Of a DNA stretch of 26,558 nt, positions 25,218-26,558 are shown in pieces. The stretch is from NCBI GenBank assembly GCA_018378775.1, contig JAGZWV010000022.1, forward strand, positions 1 through 26,558, written 5' to 3'. Every line of letters starts with the position of its first letter. Position 1 is the stretch's first letter. The notes below the pieces were generated by a model. The model made no database searches and was not told the origin of the DNA. It was given only the letters and a program-made list of their open reading frames with translations. A program made the translations under genes and the position numbers. Source of the DNA: Collinsella sp. (GTDB lineage: Bacteria > Actinomycetota > Coriobacteriia > Coriobacteriales > Coriobacteriaceae).

Positions 25218-25245
25218 ATTTTACCAGTCTTTAATTTTGCGCAAA
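25218..25245 (-). promoter_or_regulatory. Retron promoter
   Basis: Extended -10 TGGTAAAAT (hexamer at 25218-25223) with a weak TTTGCG about 16 nt further upstream. It predicts a transcript starting near 25211, directly at repeat a1. Confidence 0.6.
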
Positions 25246-25679
25246 GGCCGAACTGCGCATCATGAATCCGTAATGGGGCAAGCATGATGTTGGCGCGCCT
25301 TCCACGGCGTCGTCTGTGCAATGAGCCCTCTTGTTACCTATCAGGTAGAAACAGCAGCCTCCAGATTTCATCTATGTTGCAATCTGAGTTTTTGTGCTCA
25401 CGTGTTTACCTCGGATTTCCGTCCAGAATAGGCTTTCAGACGATGTTGTCCTTGAAGATGATTATGAATGGAGAGAAGAAATCTTTCTTGTTTGTCATAG
25501 GGCGCTATCAATGTCGCGAATTGAACTTATAGCCGAAATGTGCACCGCAAATGCTGAGAGATGATCTTCTTGGTGATGCGACGGCATGCTGCCAGTTGTA
25601 AGGTCATCGATTAGCGATAATCGGTGATTAGCAAATAGATGAGAAATCGATCACCGTATACTTCTGATAAATTGGCACC
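25246..25679. other. Gap with unassigned debris
   Basis: No convincing gene. One plus frame near 25430-25555 reads LSDDVVLEDDYEWREEIFLV and ends CTANAER; it has no start and looks like the C-terminus of a lost gene. A 7-bp inverted repeat (CGGTGAT/ATCACCG, about 25621-25655) lies beyond the LPxTG stop and could be its terminator. Confidence 0.3.
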
Positions 25680-26476
25680 TCAGCAGCGATATGCGGCACC
25701 AAAAAGTGTCAATCCCAGCAGGAATAACGATAAAGAGGCGGCGATCCAGTTGTTGTCGGCGGTCTTGGGGAGTGTCGCTGCGGTCACTCTGGTGGCTTTA
25801 GGCTTGGAGGACGTAGAGACCGTGGTCTTGGTTACCGTCGTCTTGGTCATTATGTTTGTCTTGGTTGTCGTGGCCGCGGGTTTCAGCGAGGGATTTGCCG
25901 TGGGCTCTGTGGTGGGATCTCCGGCAGCGGGGTCGGCATCGGAGGAAGGCTCACCCGCCTCTCCGCCCGGCACGTCGCGCCCGCCAGTCTCCCCTGCCGG
26001 CGGCGTGGCGCCTTCGGGCTCAACCACCACATGCGGCGCCAGCGCACCGCCGGCATCCACCACACCATCAGCACTAAAAGCCCCGCCGGCAGGCGTCACA
26101 AACCGCGCGGACACAAGCGACCCGCCCGCACACGCGACGCCGCCGTCGGCACCGGTCGCATCGAGCCACGAGGCATTGACGGAAAGCCGGCAGCCGGCCG
26201 CGCCAGCGCCAAGGCCCGCATCCTGCAGATACACGCCGTAGGCGCGCACGCCCGCTCCGGACCCGGCGCCCGCGGCAACGACGCGCCCGCCGCCGCGCAC
26301 GGCCATGTCGCCGGCAATCACGCCGGCGACCGCCTCGTCCGTAATATCGGCCCCGTCTGCCCGCGCATCGACGGTGCAGCCGTCAACCACGAGCGCCTGC
26401 GACACGTGGATCCCGCACTGCGAGCCCGTCGCCGTCAGGGTCCCGGTGCCGCGAAGCGTCAGTGTTAGCGTCGGAA
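25680..26476 (-). pseudogene. LPxTG cell-wall protein fragment, 5' truncated
   Basis: Second copy of the protein at 21069-21930. The C-terminus is complete here: spacer with TKTTVTKTTVSTSSKPK, a sortase-like signal LPKTADNNWIAASLSLFLLG (Ala replacing the Gly of LPxTG), hydrophobic anchor and end FGAAYRC. A Gly-to-Ala change in the motif would weaken sortase cleavage. The 5' side loses similarity to the first copy at 26462, just beyond LTLRGTG, and an in-frame stop lies upstream at 26481-26483; no signal peptide is present. A GTG at 26403-26405 is the first start in frame. Confidence 0.65.
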
Positions 26477-26558
26477 TAATTTAGCCAAATATAGTCGGCC
26501 GAGATTGACCAATCCCGGCCGACCCATTTTAGCCAACACGCCCGCATCTATGACTTTC
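26465..26558 (-). CDS. 3' end of an unknown gene entering from the right
   Basis: The minus frame is open from the window edge and reads KVIDAGVLAKMGRPGLVNLG then RLYLAKLFRR with a TAA at 26465-26467. It contains a near-perfect 14-bp hairpin (26494-26507 with 26510-26523) and a flanking direct repeat TTAGCCAA. It could be a coding end or an IS/terminator-like structure that happens to be open; family not recognised. Confidence 0.3.
   Translation of the reverse strand, partial: KVIDAGVLAKMGRPGLVNLGRLYLAKLFRR

Noticed and set aside
25284..25532. 82-codon plus frame between retron and LPxTG fragment
   Set aside because: No good ribosome site and another frame in the same region looks more protein-like, so coding is unsupported.
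1..26558. CRISPR array, tRNA or rRNA
   Set aside because: No regularly spaced repeats and no cloverleaf or rRNA-like stretch were seen in reading the window.

Overview
This 26.6 kb window looks like a defence island from a gut Actinomycetota, most likely Coriobacteriia (Collinsella/Olsenella/Eggerthella-like). I infer this from the moderate-to-high GC genes with GTG/TTG starts and clear Shine-Dalgarno sequences, the LPxTG surface-protein fragments ending in an LPKTG sorting signal, and the IS256/IS3 transposase types. The taxonomic call is inference. No housekeeping gene, rRNA or tRNA was seen. Nearly every recognisable gene is antiviral, toxin-like, mobile or a fragment.

Layout. 1-950: the 5' end of a ribbon-helix-helix antitoxin, then about 900 bp of non-coding DNA with several hairpins, a 38-bp perfect palindrome and degenerate gene fragments. 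950-3066 (minus): an ASCH protein, a protein with two C-terminal membrane helices, and a GNAT acetyltransferase in one operon. 3432-4787 (minus): a RES-domain protein (probable NAD+-degrading toxin) with a long N-terminal helical domain. 5092-5226: a tiny membrane protein, with a diverged second copy at 414-548. 5440-6864 (minus): a defence-type reverse transcriptase resembling Drt2, with a structured leader of about 280 nt. 7432-8721 (plus): a divergent unknown zinc-ribbon protein. 9284-13262 (minus): a Gabija-like set (OLD-family ATPase/TOPRIM nuclease with a frameshift, UvrD-like helicase) followed by a HEPN protein. 13445-13690: an IS256 remnant. 13718-16889 (minus): a KAP P-loop NTPase and a Cap12-type TIR protein. 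16932-17620: the C-terminal HNH end of a GmrSD/DUF262 restriction enzyme plus small fragments. 17685-19079: a truncated membrane protein, a second IS256 remnant and a broken IS3 transposase. 19152-19946 (minus): an FRG protein with an in-frame amber codon. 20235-21068 (minus): an Abi_2 (AbiD/F) protein whose 5' end was replaced by the 3' part of an LPxTG gene (21069-21930). 22081-23082 (plus): a DUF3644 HEPN protein. 23458-25210 (minus): a complete-looking retron, in which the RT carries a C-terminal trypsin-like protease and is preceded by an msr-msd RNA bounded by 11-bp a1/a2 repeats. 25680-26476: a second truncated copy of the LPxTG gene.

The genes do not form one pathway. They are stacked independent defence modules that share abortive-infection chemistry: NAD+ depletion (RES, TIR), RNA cleavage by HEPN domains, DNA cleavage (Gabija-like, GmrSD remnant) and reverse transcription (Drt2-like, retron). 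Many are decayed or chimeric, which fits heavy turnover through IS elements and recombination. The two parts most worth following up are the retron RT-protease fusion and the Drt2-like RT with its leader RNA, where long open frames cross the putative template on both strands.
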